In this document: positions 16,656-25,044 of the stretch, piece by piece | Layout: each line of letters opens with the position of its first letter | How positions within the stretch are numbered: the first letter of the stretch is position 1 | Origin: Streptomyces sp. KL109B | Lineage (GTDB): Bacteria > Actinomycetota > Actinomycetes > Streptomycetales > Streptomycetaceae | DNA: 64,000 nucleotides | Reading direction: 5' to 3' | Assembly: GCF_030766935.1 (NCBI RefSeq) | Contig: NZ_JASERL010000008.1 | Location: 62,001-126,000, forward strand | Position numbers and translations under genes: made by a program | Notes under the pieces: generated by a model | Database searches by the model: none | Seen by the model: the letters and a program-made list of their open reading frames with translations, nothing else | Told to the model about the DNA's origin: nothing

Positions 16656-17720
16656 ATGAGCGCTTTGAACCCCGCTGGAGGCGACACCGCGGCGGGCCGT
16701 TCCTGGCCCGCCGTCCTGAACGGCCTGCTCGAAGGCCGCGACCAGAGCGCCGACGACACCGCGTGGGCGATGGACCGGATCATGCGCGGCGAGGCCACCG
16801 ACGCGCAGATCGCCGGGTTCGCGGTCGCGCTGCGCGCCAAGGGCGAGACGGTGCAGGAGATCTCCGGACTCGTACGCGGCATGTACGAGCACGCCAATGT
16901 CATCGAGGTGCCCGGCGAGACCGTCGACATCGTCGGCACCGGCGGCGACGGCGCCAAGACGGTCAACATCTCCACGATGTCCGCGATCGTCGTCGCGGGT
17001 GCGGGCGCCAAGGTCGTCAAGCACGGCAACCGCGCCGCCTCCTCGGCCTCGGGCTCCTCCGACGTACTGGAGAAGCTGGGCGTCAACCTCGACCTGTCGC
17101 CGAAGCGGGTGCCGGAGGTCGCCGAGGAAGCGGGCATCACGTTCTGCTTCGCCATAAAGTTCCACCCGGCGCTGCGCTACGCGGGCGCCGCGCGCGGACA
17201 GCTCGGCATCCGCACCGTGTTCAACCTCCTCGGCCCGCTCACCAACCCGGCCAAGGTGCACGCGCAGGCCGTCGGTGTCGCCGACGCCCGGATGGCGCCC
17301 ATCGTCGCCGGGGTCTTCGCCGAGCGCGGCAACTCCTCCCTGGTGTTCCGCGGCGACGACGGGCTCGACGAGCTGACCACCACCGGCACCTCGCGGGTGT
17401 GGGTCGTACGGGACGGCGCCGTGCGCGAGGAGTCCTTCGACCCGCGCGACGTCGGCATCGGCATCGTGCCCATCGAGGCGCTGCGCGGCGGCGACCCCGG
17501 GTTCAACGCGGAGGTCGCCCGGCGCCTCCTCGACGGCGAACAGGGGCCCGTGCGGGACGCGGTGCTGCTGAACTCGGCGGCGGCGCTGGTCGCCGTGCGG
17601 CCGGGCGAGGGCACGCTCGTCGAGCAGATCAGGGCCGGCATGGACCGGGCCGCCGAGTCGATCGACTCCGGCGCGGCGAAGGCGGCGTTGGAGCGGTGGG
17701 TGGCGGCCAGCAACCGCTGA
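16656..17720 (+). CDS. trpD: Anthranilate phosphoribosyltransferase
   Basis: It transfers phosphoribosyl from PRPP to anthranilate in tryptophan synthesis. The 354-aa protein shows the PRPP loop VGTGGDGAKTVNIST, KHGNRAASSASGSSDVLE and the anthranilate-site region FAIKFHPALRYA. CAGGAG lies 5 nt before ATG 16656, which decides against the ATG at 16638. A TAGGGT hexamer at 16592-16597 may be the -10. The gene is not with the other trp genes; its product uses the anthranilate made by trpE(G) at 48.1-50.0 kb. Confidence 0.95.
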   Translation: MSALNPAGGDTAAGRSWPAVLNGLLEGRDQSADDTAWAMDRIMRGEATDAQIAGFAVALRAKGETVQEISGLVRGMYEHANVIEVPGETVDIVGTGGDGAKTVNISTMSAIVVAGAGAKVVKHGNRAASSASGSSDVLEKLGVNLDLSPKRVPEVAEEAGITFCFAIKFHPALRYAGAARGQLGIRTVFNLLGPLTNPAKVHAQAVGVADARMAPIVAGVFAERGNSSLVFRGDDGLDELTTTGTSRVWVVRDGAVREESFDPRDVGIGIVPIEALRGGDPGFNAEVARRLLDGEQGPVRDAVLLNSAAALVAVRPGEGTLVEQIRAGMDRAAESIDSGAAKAALERWVAASNR

Positions 17721-17805
17721 GCACACGACGGTGTGACGTAGGGCGCAGTCCAGATTCCGGACTGCGCCTTGCCGTATCCGGGACGTGTGGCAGGATGCTT
17801 TTCAA

Positions 17806-17943
17806 GGTCATGAGTGACAGCGACCGAGGCCCCAGCCCGCTGTCCGGCAACCCTCCGTCCGTGGCGGGGTGCCCTGGGTGAAGACCAGGCCGTACGCAGC
17901 AAGGCGTGTGGCAAGCGCGGACCCCTGCGCCACCTTGGGGTCC
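17806..17943 (+). ncRNA. SAM-IV riboswitch
   Basis: The leader starts GGTCATGAGTGACAGCG and continues with CCGGCAACCCTCC, GGCGGGGTGCCCTGGGTGA and AAGACCAGG, then GGCAAGCGCGGACCCC. This order is the SAM-IV aptamer known from actinomycetes, which binds S-adenosylmethionine. The closing stem is GGTC (17806-17809) with GACC (17883-17886). The hairpin GGACCCC (17919-17925) with GGGGTCC (17937-17943) follows. It lies 160-295 nt upstream of a SufS-like enzyme on the same strand, and high SAM should lower expression of that gene. Confidence 0.85.
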
Positions 17944-18101
17944 TGGTCCTCGAGGGAGCAGTCTCGTGAGCAAGCGAATGCGATAGGGCGTTTCGGCCCC
18001 GCCTCCGCGTACCCGTTTCATCTTTCTTTCCGTGTCGTAGAGCCCGCGCCGCGCGGCGCTCCGGCATGGTCAATTCGCTTACCGCGCCAGGGAGTTCACC
18101 C

Positions 18102-19475
18102 ATGTCTGTTTCCGTCGACGCCGCCGCCTGTACTGACACCATCGCTCCGCTCGCCGTCCTCGGCCGGGACGTCACCGTGCCGCTCGTCACCGGGGGAGAG
18201 GTCACCTACGCCGCGCTCGACTACGCGGCCAGCGCGCCCGCCCTGCAGCGCGTGTGGGACGACGTGGCCGCCTACGCGCCGTACTACGGCAGCGTGCACC
18301 GCGGCGCCGGGTACCTGTCGCAGCTGTCCACCGACCTGTTCGAGAACTCGCGGGCCGCCGTCGCCGAGTTCCTCGGCTGCCGGGAGGGCGACCAGGTCGT
18401 CTTCACCCGCTCCACCACCGACTCGCTGAACCTGCTCGCCGCCGCGCTGCCCGCCGACTGCCAGGTGTTCGTCTACGAGACCGAGCACCACGCCTCGCTG
18501 CTGCCGTGGCGGGACGCCCGCGTCACGTACCTGAACGCGCCGCGTACGCCCGGCGAGGCCGTCGACACGCTGGAGCGCGCCCTCGCCGAGCGCGACCCGT
18601 ACGGACCCGCCCTCGTCTGCGTCACCGGTGCCTCCAACGTGACCGGTGAGCTCTGGCCGGTGCGCGAGCTCGCGGCGGCCGCTCACGCGCACGGTGCCCG
18701 CATCGTGCTCGACGCCGCGCAGCTCGCGCCCCATCACCCCGTCTCCGTACAGGACTTGGACGTCGACTGGGTCGCGTTCAGCGGGCACAAGCTGTACGCG
18801 CCCTTCGGCTCGGGAGTGCTCGCGGGCCGCTCCGACTGGCTGACGGAGGCCGAGCCGTACCTCGCCGGTGGCGGCGCCTCCAAGAAGGTCGCGCGGCGCG
18901 TCGACGGCGGGGTCGACGTGCAGTGGCACGAGACGGCCGCCCGGCACGAGGCCGGTTCGCCGAACGTCATCGGCGTGTACTCCATCGCCTCCGCCTGCAA
19001 GGCGCTCACCGAGGCCGGGTTCGACAACCTCGTCGCCCGCGAGCAGTACCTGATCCGCAAGGTCCAGGAGGGGCTCGCCGAGGTGCCCGAGGTGAAGGTG
19101 CTCTCCCTGTTCGGGGACGACGCGCCGCGCGTGGGCGTCCTGTCGTTCGTCGTCGACGGGTGGAACTCCTCGCACTTCGCCGCCGCGCTCTCCGCCGAGT
19201 ACGGCATCGGGGTCCGCGACGGACTGTTCTGCGCCCACCCGCTGGTGCGCACGCTGCTCGGCTCGGACCCGCAGCAGCAGGGCGAGTGCGGGGCGCCGGA
19301 GGCGGCGCCGGGCGAGAAGTCCCTCAACGCGATCCGGGTCAGCTTCGGCGCCGGGACGCCGGACGAGCACGTGGAGCGGTTCGTGGCCGCCGTGACGGAG
19401 CTCGTCCGGGACGGTGCGCGCTGGAACTACCGCACCGAGGACGGCCGTTGCGTGCCGGACACCACCAACGCCTGA
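18102..19475 (+). CDS. SufS-like class V PLP enzyme (probable cysteine desulfurase/lyase)
   Basis: The 457-aa protein is a fold-type I PLP enzyme. TGASNVTGE binds cofactor phosphate, VLDAAQLAPH holds the Asp/Gln pair, SGHK carries the PLP lysine (K230), and the SufS-type active loop GVRDGLFCAHPL carries Cys377, equivalent to the persulfide-forming cysteine of SufS. About 30 N-terminal residues and a Cys/Gly insert (QQGECGAPEAAPGEKS) are extra to SufS. The start is ATG 18102, with AGGGAG about 8 nt upstream. A SAM-IV riboswitch precedes it, so it belongs to the SAM-repressed sulfur regulon. No suf genes are adjacent. The substrate could be cysteine or another amino acid. Confidence 0.85.
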   Translation: MSVSVDAAACTDTIAPLAVLGRDVTVPLVTGGEVTYAALDYAASAPALQRVWDDVAAYAPYYGSVHRGAGYLSQLSTDLFENSRAAVAEFLGCREGDQVVFTRSTTDSLNLLAAALPADCQVFVYETEHHASLLPWRDARVTYLNAPRTPGEAVDTLERALAERDPYGPALVCVTGASNVTGELWPVRELAAAAHAHGARIVLDAAQLAPHHPVSVQDLDVDWVAFSGHKLYAPFGSGVLAGRSDWLTEAEPYLAGGGASKKVARRVDGGVDVQWHETAARHEAGSPNVIGVYSIASACKALTEAGFDNLVAREQYLIRKVQEGLAEVPEVKVLSLFGDDAPRVGVLSFVVDGWNSSHFAAALSAEYGIGVRDGLFCAHPLVRTLLGSDPQQQGECGAPEAAPGEKSLNAIRVSFGAGTPDEHVERFVAAVTELVRDGARWNYRTEDGRCVPDTTNA

Positions 19476-20656
19476 TCCCCCGGCCCGAGCCGGCTGCCGA
19501 GCACGATCATCCGTAGGGCCCGCTCCGTGGCGTCCGTGAGGAACTCGCCGCCCCGGCCGAGCGCCTCCGCGAGCGTCACAGGGGCGGGCAGGATCGAGCT
19601 GTAGGCGTCGACCCCGGTCGCCGTCACCGTGTGCGCGCCGTCGCCGATGGTGCCCGCGAGGGCGAGGACCGGGCGGCCGAACCGCTTGGCGCGGCGGGCC
19701 ACTTCGGCGGGGACCTTGCCGCGCGGCGTCTGGTGGTCGAGGGCGCCCTCGGCGGTGACGACGAGGTCGGCGCGGGCCAGGCGGGCGTCCAGGTCGAGGT
19801 GGTCGAGGAGGACGTCGAAGCGGGGCAAGAGCCGGGCGCCGAGCGCGGCGAGGCCCGCGCCGAGTCCGCCGGAGGCGCCGGTGCCGGGGCCGGTGAACAG
19901 GTCGGTACGCACATCCAGGTCGCGCATCAGGTCGCGCGTCAGGTCGCGCGTCAGGACGTGCGCCCAGTGCTCCAGGCCCGCCGCCAACTGCTCGACCTGC
20001 GTCGGCGTCGCCCCCTTCTGCGGGCCGAAGACGCGGGCGACGCCGCGCTCGCCGCACAGTACGTTGAACGGATTGCACGCCACCCGGATCTCGGTGTCCT
20101 TCAGGCGGGGGTCGAGGCCGCTCGGGTCGATCCGGTCCAGGTGCATCAACTCCCTTCCTCCCAGCGGGAGTTCCAGGCCGTACGCGTCGAGAAGGCGGGC
20201 GCCGAGGGCCTGGAGCGCGCCCGCGCCCCCGTCCGACGTACCGGAGTCGCCGCAGCCCACCAGGATGCGCCGGGCGCCCGCGTCGAGGGCCGCGCGGATC
20301 AGTTCGCCGACGCCGTACGTCGTCGTGGCCGCCGGGTCGCGCAGCTCGCGCGGGACGAGGGAGAGCCCGGCGACGGCCGCCATCTCGACGACCGCCGTGC
20401 CGTCGGGCAGCAGCGCGAAGTGGGTGCCGACGCGTTCGCCGGTCGGCCCTGTCGCGGGCAGGGCGACGAGGCGGCCCCCGGCCTGCGCCGCCAGCGCGCG
20501 GGCCGTGCCCTCGCCGCCGTCCACGAGGGGGATGAGGTCGGTCTCCGCGGCCGGCACCACGCGGCGTACGCCCGCGGCGATGGCCTCGGCGGCGGCGCCC
20601 GCGGACAGGGACTCCTTGAAGCCGCTGGGGGCGATGGCGAAACGGGTCAACATCAT
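19427..20656 (-). CDS. Glycerate kinase
   Basis: Phosphorylates D-glycerate with ATP, feeding glycolysis. The 409-aa protein begins FAIAPSGFKESLSAGAAAEAIAAG, the GarK/GlxK-family signature, and has LVDGGEGT, GCGDSGTSDGGAGAL and TAEGALDHQT, all typical. A short insert of repeated LTRDLTRDLMRDL (about 19920-19960) is a local duplication. Its 3' end runs 49 bp into the convergent class V gene. It lies 24 bp after the SLC13 transporter, so the pair is probably one transcript for uptake and phosphorylation of a hydroxy-acid. Confidence 0.92.
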   Translation of the reverse strand: MMLTRFAIAPSGFKESLSAGAAAEAIAAGVRRVVPAAETDLIPLVDGGEGTARALAAQAGGRLVALPATGPTGERVGTHFALLPDGTAVVEMAAVAGLSLVPRELRDPAATTTYGVGELIRAALDAGARRILVGCGDSGTSDGGAGALQALGARLLDAYGLELPLGGRELMHLDRIDPSGLDPRLKDTEIRVACNPFNVLCGERGVARVFGPQKGATPTQVEQLAAGLEHWAHVLTRDLTRDLMRDLDVRTDLFTGPGTGASGGLGAGLAALGARLLPRFDVLLDHLDLDARLARADLVVTAEGALDHQTPRGKVPAEVARRAKRFGRPVLALAGTIGDGAHTVTATGVDAYSSILPAPVTLAEALGRGGEFLTDATERALRMIVLGSRLGPGDQALVVSGTQRPSSVR

Positions 20657-20680
20657 GGACTCCAGGGTGAGTTCGACGGT

Positions 20681-22093
20681 TCAGCGGACGGGCACGCCGA
20701 GCAGCGGCCACAGGGTGAGCGCGCACAGCAGGACGGCGGCGGCCGTCAGCGGGGCAAGCACGGCGGACAGGCGCAGCAGGTCGCGCGGGGTGTAGGTGGG
20801 GGTGCCCGGTATCTCGGCGAACAACGTCACCGGCTTCGCGGACGCGGGCAGCGTGTGGCAGAAGCCCGCCGCGGCGGTGGAGGCGAGGGCGGCGGCGACC
20901 GGGTTGACGCCCGCTCCGACGGCCGCCGCCACGACCAGGGGCACGAGGACGGAGGAGCGGGCCGAGCGGGACTGGAGGACCAGGTGGGCGGCCGTGCTCA
21001 CCGCGATCACCACGGCGAGGAACAGCCACGGCGGCAGGTCGAGGGGAACCCCGCCGACCAGCCATTTCGCCGCCCCCGACTCGGCGAGCGCGACGCCCAT
21101 CGCCATCGTCGCCGCCATGAACAGCAGCAGCGACCACGGCACGGTACCGAGCGCGTCCTTCAGCCGTACGGTGCCCAGGGCCGGGGAGGCCGCGACCACG
21201 GCGCCGATCAACGCGACGACGGCGGGCGGCACTTGGTGGAGCGGCTCACTGCACCACAGGGCGACGACCGTGGCCAGCAGCAGGGCGCAGCGGGTCTCGG
21301 CGGGTTCCCACGGCCCGGTCACCGGCTTCTCGCTGTGCTCCTGGAGGTCGTCCATCGTGATCCGCACGGGCCCTGCCCGGTCCGCGCGCCGCGTCGTCGT
21401 CAACAGCACGGCCTCCGCCGCGAGGTGGGAGGTGGCGACGGCGAGCGGCAGGCCGAGCAGCAGCCACTGCGTGAAGCCGATCCGTTCGCCGGTCGACTCC
21501 CACAGCACGGACACCGTGATGAGGTGCGCGCCCGCCCCGATCAGCGTCGCGACGGCGGAGAGCAGGATGACCGTGGGAAAGAGCAGCGCCAGCATCACGA
21601 CGAGGCGGCGCCGGTCGGACAGCGCCTTCGCAAGGGCCAGGAACACGGGCAGCGCGAGCGCCGCGCGCCCCGAGGTGGCGGGTACCGCGAAGGCGGTGAC
21701 GACGAGCGCGGCCGTCGTCAGATGCGTCAACTGCCGTACGCTGCGCGCCCCGCTCACCAGGAACGCCGCCGCCCGCCCCGCGAGCCCGGTGCGCGCCACG
21801 GCCGCCGCCAGCACGAACGCGCAGATCAGCAGCCACACCGTTTCGTCGCCGAGGGTGCTGAAGAGGGTGTCGCTGCTGATCACGCCCGTCGCCGTGAGGG
21901 CGAGGCCCGCGCCGAGGGCTATGTACGTGTCGTCGATCGCCGTGCCGATCCACGCGCAGGTCGCCAGGGCGAACACGGCGAGCGTGAGACGGGCGTCGCC
22001 GGTCAGGGCGGGGAAGTTGCCGGGGACCACGAGCAGCGCGCAGATGCTGAGGGCGACGCAGAGGGTCGCGGCGGTGCGGAGATTCAGGGTCAC
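20681..22093 (-). CDS. SLC13/DASS-type anion transporter
   Basis: An integral membrane protein (about 470 aa) with roughly 12 hydrophobic segments. The family motif regions are visible: VWLLICAFVLAAAVARTGLA, PATSGRAALALPVFLALAKAL in the first half and the paralogous C-terminal half ending FCHTLPASAKPVTLFAE. DASS carriers move di- and tricarboxylates or sulfate, usually with Na+. The next gene is glycerate kinase, so a C3/C4 hydroxy-acid is a reasonable guess. The start is uncertain: GTG 22093 precedes the first helix, while TTG 22138 would add 15 residues, and neither has a good ribosome-binding site. Confidence 0.8.
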   Translation of the reverse strand: MTLNLRTAATLCVALSICALLVVPGNFPALTGDARLTLAVFALATCAWIGTAIDDTYIALGAGLALTATGVISSDTLFSTLGDETVWLLICAFVLAAAVARTGLAGRAAAFLVSGARSVRQLTHLTTAALVVTAFAVPATSGRAALALPVFLALAKALSDRRRLVVMLALLFPTVILLSAVATLIGAGAHLITVSVLWESTGERIGFTQWLLLGLPLAVATSHLAAEAVLLTTTRRADRAGPVRITMDDLQEHSEKPVTGPWEPAETRCALLLATVVALWCSEPLHQVPPAVVALIGAVVAASPALGTVRLKDALGTVPWSLLLFMAATMAMGVALAESGAAKWLVGGVPLDLPPWLFLAVVIAVSTAAHLVLQSRSARSSVLVPLVVAAAVGAGVNPVAAALASTAAAGFCHTLPASAKPVTLFAEIPGTPTYTPRDLLRLSAVLAPLTAAAVLLCALTLWPLLGVPVR

Positions 22094-22159
22094 GCGGTTC
22101 AGCGTGGTGGGCCGCCGTGAGCCTCCAATGAGCCCCAAATGAAAGGAAGTTCACCCGGT

Positions 22160-22210
22160 CAAGCCCCGCCTTTGGACGAGAGCCGGCGGGGCCCGGGGCA
22201 GAGTCCCGCG
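22160..22210. repeat. Dispersed hairpin repeat, copy E
   Basis: CAAGCCCCGCC....GGCGGGGCCCGGGGCAGAGTCCCG is a member of the GC-rich imperfect palindrome family also found at 34358, 37898, 54911, 57021 and 57074. It lies between the response regulator stop and the transporter start and may end the two-component transcript. Confidence 0.6.
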
Positions 22211-22220
22211 ACCGCAAGCC

Positions 22221-22883
22221 TCACTCCCGCAACCGATACCCCACCCCCCGCACCGTCTCCACATGCCGCGCGCCCAACTTCTTCCTCAGCGCCCGCACGT
22301 ACACGTCCACGATGTTGGACCCGGGATCGAAGTCGTACCCCCACACGTGGGACAGGATCTGCTCGCGCGAGAGGACCTGCCCGGGGTGGCGCAGGAACAG
22401 CTCCAAGAGCACGAACTCACGGGCCGTCAGGTCGACGGTCCGCCCCTCGGCGCGCGCCCGACGCGTCCGAAGGTCGAGCGTCAGATCCCCGCTGCCGAGC
22501 ATCGTCACCTCAGGCGTGCCGGAGGCGGTACGCAGCCGCAGCCGGACCCGCGCCAGCAACTCCTCGAAGCGGAACGGCTTGGTCATCCAGTCGTCGGCGC
22601 CGCCCTCCAGACCCGCCACCGTGTCCCGCACGGAGTCCCGCGCGGTCAGCACGATGACCGGGGTCGTCACCCGCGCCTCGCGCAGCTGCCGCAGCACCGT
22701 GAAACCGTCCCGGCCCGGCAGCCCGATGTCGAGGACGATGAGGTCGAAGCCGCCGGTCAGGGCGTAGTCGTGGGCGGCGTCGCCGTCGCCGACGACGGTC
22801 GTCGTGAAGCCGCCGGAGCGCAGCCCCTTCTCCACGAAGGAAGCGATGCGCTCCTCGTCCTCGACGATCAGGATGCGGTTCAC
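22221..22883 (-). CDS. OmpR-family response regulator
   Basis: The 220-aa protein has a receiver domain (EDEERI acidic pair at 8-12, phospho-Asp in LIVLDIGLP near residue 52, Lys in MTKPF near residue 102) and a winged-helix DNA-binding domain (about 125-218; TAREFVLLELFLRHPGQVLS, VDVYVRALRKKL). Its ATG overlaps the histidine kinase stop by 4 bp (ATGA), so it is co-translated with the kinase. Kinase-first order is less common than regulator-first. Confidence 0.93.
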   Translation of the reverse strand: MNRILIVEDEERIASFVEKGLRSGGFTTTVVGDGDAAHDYALTGGFDLIVLDIGLPGRDGFTVLRQLREARVTTPVIVLTARDSVRDTVAGLEGGADDWMTKPFRFEELLARVRLRLRTASGTPEVTMLGSGDLTLDLRTRRARAEGRTVDLTAREFVLLELFLRHPGQVLSREQILSHVWGYDFDPGSNIVDVYVRALRKKLGARHVETVRGVGYRLRE

Positions 22884-24472
22884 TTCGGCTCCGTCCGGTT
22901 GAGGTCGAGTACGAGGGTGAAGGTGGCGCCACGGTCATCCGTACGGCTCAATTCGGCGCGCCCGCCGTGGCTCTCAGCGATGGCCCGCACGATCGCGAGG
23001 CCGAGCCCGGCGCCCGTGCCCCGCGAGCCGCGCCGCGCCGTGCCCCGCCGGAACCGCTCGAAGATCACCGCGGCGTCCGCGTCGGTGACACCGGGCCCGG
23101 CATCGGCGACGTACAGCTCGACGCGCTCGCGCCCGTCCCGCTCGTGCCCGTCCCGCTCGCGCACGACCCGGTCCCGCACGACCCGCGAGCCGATCCCTAT
23201 CCGCTGCCCCGGCACCGTGTGCTGCACCGCGTTCTGCGCGAGCTGCACCATCGCCTGCGTGATCCGCTGCGGGTCCAACTCGGCTTCGGCCTCCGCGACC
23301 TCGGTCAGCTCCCAGTCCCGCTCGCCGAGCGCCCGCGCCTTCACGAAGACGTCGGCGGTCAGCTCCGCGAGCTGCACCGGCTCCGGCGTCACGAAGTCCG
23401 GACGCTCCGCCTTGGCCAGCAGCAGCAGGTCCTCGACGATGCGGCTCATCCGGTCCAGCTCCTCCGTCACGATCCGCACCGTCTCCTCGCGCTCGCGCGG
23501 ATCGTCGCCCATCAGCTCAAGGTGGCCGCGGACGATGGTGATGGGCGTACGCAGCTCGTGGCCGGCGTCGTCGACGAACTCGCGCTGCGCCGCGAACGCC
23601 CGCTCCAGGCGGTCCAGCATCCCGTTGAACGTCTCGGCGAGCGCCGCGATGTCGTCGCGGCCCTGCACCGGGATGCGCTGGGTGAGGTCCTGCTCGGTGA
23701 GCTGCGCGGCCGTCGTACGCACGAGGCGTACGGGGCGCAGGATGCGGCCCGCGACCGGCAAGGCGATGCCCGTCGTCATGAGCAGCGCCACCCCGGAGAT
23801 CGCGAGCAGCATGTGGAACACGCTCTCCGCCTTGGCCTGTTCGCGCTCCGGGTGGAAGGCCACGACGAACGCCGCCTCCGGCCGCCCCGCGCCCGTACCC
23901 GCGCCCCCGATCTCCACCTTCGACCAGCGGACCACGCCGCCGGGGCGGTCCAGGGTGCCGGTGGCGTCGGGGGAGGCGAAGACGGCGCGCAGGCCGGCCG
24001 GGTCCTTGGCCAGCGGGTGGCCGACCCGCACCTCGCGGGACTGCTCCTTCTTGGCGGGGGTGCGGTGCGCGCCCCGGTCGACGAGGCCGAGCAACTCCTC
24101 GTCCGGGTCGGCGTACTGCCGTTCCAGGTGCAGATTGAGCAGCGGGTCAGGGTCGGTGAACCGCTCGCCGGTGCGCGGGTCGACGCCCTCGCGCACGAAG
24201 TTGGCGAACTCGCCGGTCTCCTGCGCGAGCAGCCGGTCCACGCGGTGGTCGACATCGCGGAGCAGCACCGAGCGGGTCGTGGTGGCGACCGCGGTGAGGG
24301 CCACGGTCATCACGACGAGCAGCCACAGCAGGATGCGGACGCGCGCGGAGACCCAGTGGTGCTGCTTGGGCTCAGCCGTCGTCGCCGCCCGGCCCGTCGT
24401 CGTCGGATGAGTCGGATGAGTCGGAGGAGTCGGATGAGCCGCCGTCGTCCGCGTCGTCGTCTGCGCTGTCAT
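22880..24472 (-). CDS. Sensor histidine kinase
   Basis: The 530-aa protein has one helix at about 45-65, an extracytoplasmic sensor region (~70-225, no recognised fold) and a second helix at ~225-250. HAMP, HisKA (VDDAGHELRTPITI, phospho-His) and HATPase domains follow, the last with QLAQNAVQHT, DAGPGV and GTGAGLGLAI. The N-terminal ~40 residues are a disordered Thr/Pro/His tract (PTPPTHPTHPTTT). The start must be at ATG 24472 or GTG 24490, because no later start precedes the first helix. It therefore overlaps the upstream secreted-protein gene by ~101 bp in another frame. Signal unknown. Confidence 0.9.
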   Translation of the reverse strand: MTAQTTTRTTAAHPTPPTHPTHPTTTGRAATTAEPKQHHWVSARVRILLWLLVVMTVALTAVATTTRSVLLRDVDHRVDRLLAQETGEFANFVREGVDPRTGERFTDPDPLLNLHLERQYADPDEELLGLVDRGAHRTPAKKEQSREVRVGHPLAKDPAGLRAVFASPDATGTLDRPGGVVRWSKVEIGGAGTGAGRPEAAFVVAFHPEREQAKAESVFHMLLAISGVALLMTTGIALPVAGRILRPVRLVRTTAAQLTEQDLTQRIPVQGRDDIAALAETFNGMLDRLERAFAAQREFVDDAGHELRTPITIVRGHLELMGDDPREREETVRIVTEELDRMSRIVEDLLLLAKAERPDFVTPEPVQLAELTADVFVKARALGERDWELTEVAEAEAELDPQRITQAMVQLAQNAVQHTVPGQRIGIGSRVVRDRVVRERDGHERDGRERVELYVADAGPGVTDADAAVIFERFRRGTARRGSRGTGAGLGLAIVRAIAESHGGRAELSRTDDRGATFTLVLDLNRTEPK

Positions 24473-24680
24473 CGGTCGTGGGGTTCTCACTCACCGGTGG
24501 CGGGGACACCGTCTCGTCACTGGGCGTCGGGCGCGGCGAGGGTGAGCCGCTCTCCAGCTCGACCTTCGGCGGCGACTTCGGGGGATCCGGGCTGTCGGTC
24601 AGGGCGTAGCTGGTCGCCGCGATGCCGAGCGGGATCGCGACGACCGCGGCGAGGGCCGCCATGCGGTGGGAGAAGGCCAT
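24372..24680 (-). CDS. Small secreted or anchored acidic protein
   Basis: A 102-aa protein with an N-terminal hydrophobic segment (MAALAAVVAIPLGIAATSYA) followed by a Pro/Ser/Glu region and an Asp/Ser tail (SDSSDSSDSSDDDGPGGDD). The tail is encoded by repeated GATGAGTCG-like units, and the same bases encode the Pro/Thr/His N-terminus of the histidine kinase in another frame. I see no domain. The acidic tail could bind cations or be a surface linker. Its place directly upstream of a two-component pair suggests an accessory to signal sensing, by inference only. Confidence 0.6.
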   Translation of the reverse strand: MAFSHRMAALAAVVAIPLGIAATSYALTDSPDPPKSPPKVELESGSPSPRPTPSDETVSPPPVSENPTTDDSADDDADDGGSSDSSDSSDSSDDDGPGGDDG

Positions 24681-24762
24681 GGCAGCCAGGCTCGGGGGCG
24701 TACCAGGGCGTCAGGATGAACCGCGGATGAAGAAACCTTCATACGGACCTGCGCGGCAGGTG

Positions 24763-25044
24763 TTACGCGTCCAGGCCGATCGAGAACGCCGCCTCCAGGT
24801 CGTGCTGCGAGTACGTACGGAACGCGACGTGCGTGTCCGTGCCCTCGACGCCCTGGATCTTGCTGATCCTCCCGGGGATGACGTCCGCCAGGTCGTCGTG
24901 GCGGGCGACCCGGACCATGGCGATCAGGTCGTAGGTGCCGGTGACGGAGAAGACCTCGCTCACGTTGTCCAGGGCCGCGATCGACTCGGCGATCTCGGGG
25001 ATCCGGTCCACGCTGGTCTTGATGAGCACGATCGCGGTGATCAC
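24763..25044 (-). CDS. Stand-alone Lrp/AsnC ligand-binding (RAM) domain protein
   Basis: The 93-aa protein starts MITAIVLIKTSVDRIPEIAE and contains VSEVFSVTGTYDLIAMVRV and the C-terminal SQHDLEAAFSIGLDA, the alpha-beta RAM fold of Lrp/AsnC regulators, with no helix-turn-helix. Such proteins form rings that bind amino acids and may modulate full-length Lrp-type regulators or enzymes. Its ATG overlaps the stop of the upstream rhomboid gene (ATGA at 25041-25044), so the two are co-translated. Confidence 0.88.
   Translation of the reverse strand: MITAIVLIKTSVDRIPEIAESIAALDNVSEVFSVTGTYDLIAMVRVARHDDLADVIPGRISKIQGVEGTDTHVAFRTYSQHDLEAAFSIGLDA

Noticed and set aside
18096..21137. Very long minus-strand open frame of about 1000 codons across two convergent genes, and similar long shadows (for example 10411-12942 plus, 53970-56963 plus)
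   Set aside because: High GC with G/C in third positions removes stops from other frames. The translations are low-complexity Arg/Gly/Pro/Ala, and the real genes on the other frame have clear family motifs.
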